Below, in pieces: positions 62,250 to 64,000 of a stretch of DNA of 64,000 nucleotides. The stretch's first letter is position 1, and each line of letters opens with the position of its first letter. The notes beneath the pieces were generated by a model. It was given only the letters and a program-made list of their open reading frames with translations, was not told the origin of the DNA and did not search any database. The stretch is from Tardiphaga robiniae (GTDB lineage Bacteria; Pseudomonadota; Alphaproteobacteria; Rhizobiales; Xanthobacteraceae). The translations under genes were made by a program, and so were the position numbers. Location: positions 62,001 through 126,000 of the forward strand of contig NZ_JABMCJ010000074.1 in assembly GCF_013359755.1 (NCBI RefSeq), read 5' to 3'.

Positions 62250-63848
62250 CTAGAACAGGCTGCCCTGATCGATTTTCGTCGCCTTTTTCGGCGCGGCCGG
62301 CGACGCAGGCTTTGCTTCACGCGCAGGTGCCGTGCGGTCGCCATCGGCGGTCACATCCACACGGCCATCGGCGAATTCGATGCTCAGGCGCGCGCCCGCT
62401 CCGACATTGGCGGCGGCATGCAGTGCCGCGCCTTGCTCGTCGCGCACCAGCGCAAAGCCGCGGGCCAGCACGCTGCGATAGGAGAGGGCACCGAGCAACT
62501 GGCTCGACGCCTGTACGCGCGCCTGCTGGCGCTGCACCAGTGTCGTCAATGCACGACGCGCGCGCTCAGTGAGGCGCAGAGCGCGCTCCCGATCGCGGGT
62601 GATGGCATTGCGCTGCGCCTGCGCATTGGCGAGCTTGGAGGCCTTCAATCGTGCTTCAAGGCCAGTGAAGCGATCGCGGCGCTGCCGAAGCAGGGCACGC
62701 GCGGAGAGGCTCAAGCGTTCACCCGATACCGTCAGTCGCTGCGTGGCGTGGGCGATCTGTGCGCGCAGCACGCGCAGCGTCAGCCCGGCGCTGGCCTGCG
62801 CGAAGCGGCGATGATGCGCGTGTGTATTTGCTTTCAGAGCGCGCGGCAGCGATGCGGTTGCGCCATCGAGACGCTGGCGCGGAATCGCGAGCAATTCGCT
62901 GAGATCCGGCAGGGCACGCGCCGCGGCGCGTAGTTCGTTGCGGCGGGATTCCTGCCCGCGCTGCCAGCACAGCATCATGCGGCGCTCGAAGCCGGATATC
63001 TCCACCATCAGTTCGGCGCGCACGGGCACAGCCATTTCGGCAGCGGCTGTCGGCGTCGGCGCGCGCTTGTCGGCGGCGAAATCGATCAGCGTGATATCGG
63101 TCTCGTGGCCCACGGCAGAGATCAGCGGGATCATGCTCTCGGCGGCGGCACGCACCACGATTTCTTCGTTGAACGACCACAGGTCTTCCAGCGAGCCGCC
63201 GCCGCGCGCGACGATCAACAGATCCGGCCGTGGAATGGCGCCGCCTTCGGGCAGCGCATTGAAGCCATGGATCGCGGCCGCGACCTGCTCGGCCGAACCT
63301 TCGCCCTGAACCTTGACGGGCCAGACCAGCACGCGGCGCGGGAAGCGGTCTTCCAGCCGGTGCAGGATGTCGCGGATGACAGCGCCGGTCGGCGACGTCA
63401 CCACGCCGATCACCTCCGGCAGCCATGGCAGCAGCTGCTTGCGCGCTTCGTCGAACAGGCCCTCGGCGCCAAGCTTGCGCTTGCGTTCTTCCATCAGCGC
63501 CATCAGCGCGCCGACGCCGGCGGGCTCGATGGCCTCGATGACGATCTGGTATTTCGACGAGCCTGGATAGGTGGTCAGCTTGCCGGTGGCGATGACCTCA
63601 AGGCCTTCCTGCGGCTTGAACCGCATCCGGCCATGGACGCCCTTCCAGATCACCGCCTCGATCTTGGCGCTCTCGTCCTTGAGCGAGAAATAGCAGTGGC
63701 CGGAGGAATGCGGCCCGCGAAAGCCTGAGATTTCGCCGCGCACCCGCACGTTCCCGTAAGTGTCTTCCACCGTCCGTTTCAGGGCTGAGGACAGCTCGGA
63801 GACGGTGAATTCGGGGGAATTGGTGAGCGGGGCGGCGGCTTTGGACAT
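62250..63848 (-). CDS. xseA: Exodeoxyribonuclease VII large subunit XseA
   Basis: The catalytic large subunit of exonuclease VII, which degrades single-stranded DNA from both ends to oligonucleotides. The 532-residue product (ATG 63848) begins with an OB-fold ([38 protein letters not shown]). The catalytic domain has [46 protein letters not shown] and [29 protein letters not shown] long helical arm follows (about 270-450). xseB is not adjacent. The C-terminal tail ([22 protein letters not shown]) is typical. It is divergent from a gene leaving the window. Confidence 0.95.
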   Translation of the reverse strand: MSKAAAPLTNSPEFTVSELSSALKRTVEDTYGNVRVRGEISGFRGPHSSGHCYFSLKDESAKIEAVIWKGVHGRMRFKPQEGLEVIATGKLTTYPGSSKYQIVIEAIEPAGVGALMALMEERKRKLGAEGLFDEARKQLLPWLPEVIGVVTSPTGAVIRDILHRLEDRFPRRVLVWPVKVQGEGSAEQVAAAIHGFNALPEGGAIPRPDLLIVARGGGSLEDLWSFNEEIVVRAAAESMIPLISAVGHETDITLIDFAADKRAPTPTAAAEMAVPVRAELMVEISGFERRMMLCWQRGQESRRNELRAAARALPDLSELLAIPRQRLDGATASLPRALKANTHAHHRRFAQASAGLTLRVLRAQIAHATQRLTVSGERLSLSARALLRQRRDRFTGLEARLKASKLANAQAQRNAITRDRERALRLTERARRALTTLVQRQQARVQASSQLLGALSYRSVLARGFALVRDEQGAALHAAANVGAGARLSIEFADGRVDVTADGDRTAPAREAKPASPAAPKKATKIDQGSLF

Positions 63849-63917
63849 CGAATCTCGGCTTTCAGGATCGTCGCAAAGTAGGGATGTCGGTTGCAAAACG
63901 CCAATCAGATATTGATT

Positions 63918-63950
63918 TACAGATAACTCTGTTATACAGAGTTATCTGTA
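63918..63950. promoter_or_regulatory. Perfect 14-bp inverted repeat, candidate operator
   Basis: TACAGATAACTCTG and CAGAGTTATCTGTA are perfect arms separated by TTATA. The 33-bp site sits between xseA and the gene entering the right edge, eight bases before that gene's likely ATG. The AT-rich palindrome is typical of a TetR- or MarR-type operator. Confidence 0.75.
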
Positions 63951-63958
63951 TTCAGAGA

Positions 63959-64000
63959 ATGGCGGGTATTATGGCGTCGATATTGATCTTCGCGGTTCGT
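63959..64000 (+). CDS. Start of a gene running off the right edge
   Basis: An ATG at 63959 opens a frame of 14 codons (MAGIMASILIFAVR) to the window end, just after the perfect palindrome. An alternative ATG is at 63971. Too little is seen to name it. The palindrome in its promoter suggests it may be an autoregulated repressor or a gene under one. Confidence 0.4.
   Translation, partial: MAGIMASILIFAVR

Overview
This window looks like a chromosomal segment of an alphaproteobacterium of the Bradyrhizobium/Afipia/Rhodopseudomonas group (Nitrobacteraceae). The grounds are high GC with strong third-position GC, the order tolB-pal-ybgF-tilS-ftsH, several short conserved families typical of Rhizobiales (DUF4170, DUF2093, DUF2076, DUF6101-like), a CIRCE-controlled groESL pair, and several palindromic intergenic repeats of the type scattered through these genomes. 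I saw no rRNA, tRNA, CRISPR array, phage or insertion sequence. The genus assignment is inference.

Layout. 1-10.1 kb: envelope and cell division (tolB, a GGDEF-EAL protein, a FeeM/LuxI-like N-acyltransferase behind a CtrA-like box, pal, cpoB/ybgF, tilS, ftsH). 10.1-13.3 kb: a GT87 membrane glycosyltransferase, and a cyanamide-hydratase-like HD protein divergent from a GlxA-type regulator. 13.4-18 kb: a cobalamin riboswitch ahead of nrdA and nrdB. The NrdB has Phe in place of the radical tyrosine and the full ligand set of the Mn/Fe (class Ic) enzymes. 18-31 kb: azlCD, a TetR regulator, cytochrome c, glcDEF, a histone-H1-like protein, a TorF-like porin, an HPP protein, an SbmA/ABCD-type ABC exporter and lactate permease. 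31-41 kb: secreted proteins of unknown role, groESL, a lipoprotein, an MFS carrier, CheZ, an L,D-transpeptidase and a DUF2076 protein.

40.6-55.5 kb is accessory and metabolic. A LysR gene is divergent from a D-malate/tartrate dehydrogenase gene followed by a TTT-type binding protein. A YdjC-fold deacetylase and a GT2 glycosyltransferase overlap and resemble the NaxD/FlmF2 lipid A pair. Then come hisG-hisZ, rsmE, a secreted Pro/Ala-rich protein and ubiA. After these is a five-gene set: LysR, the two halves of a sulfopyruvate-decarboxylase-like TPP enzyme, a TTT binding protein, and a GlcD-type FAD dehydrogenase. I read this last set as the front end of a 3-sulfolactate (or related 2-hydroxy acid) catabolic pathway.

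55.5-64 kb returns to conserved chromosome: pmbA/tldE, a CysQ/IMPase-type phosphatase, DUF4170, a DUF374 acyltransferase, waaA, lpxK, DUF2093 and xseA. The waaA-lpxK segment is a tightly overlapping lipid A/Kdo operon. The right edge carries a perfect 14-bp inverted repeat between xseA and a gene that runs off the window.

The observations most worth following are the tyrosine-less NrdB under a B12 riboswitch, the sulfolactate-like locus, the N-acyltransferase next to a c-di-GMP enzyme, and the NaxD/FlmF2-like pair.
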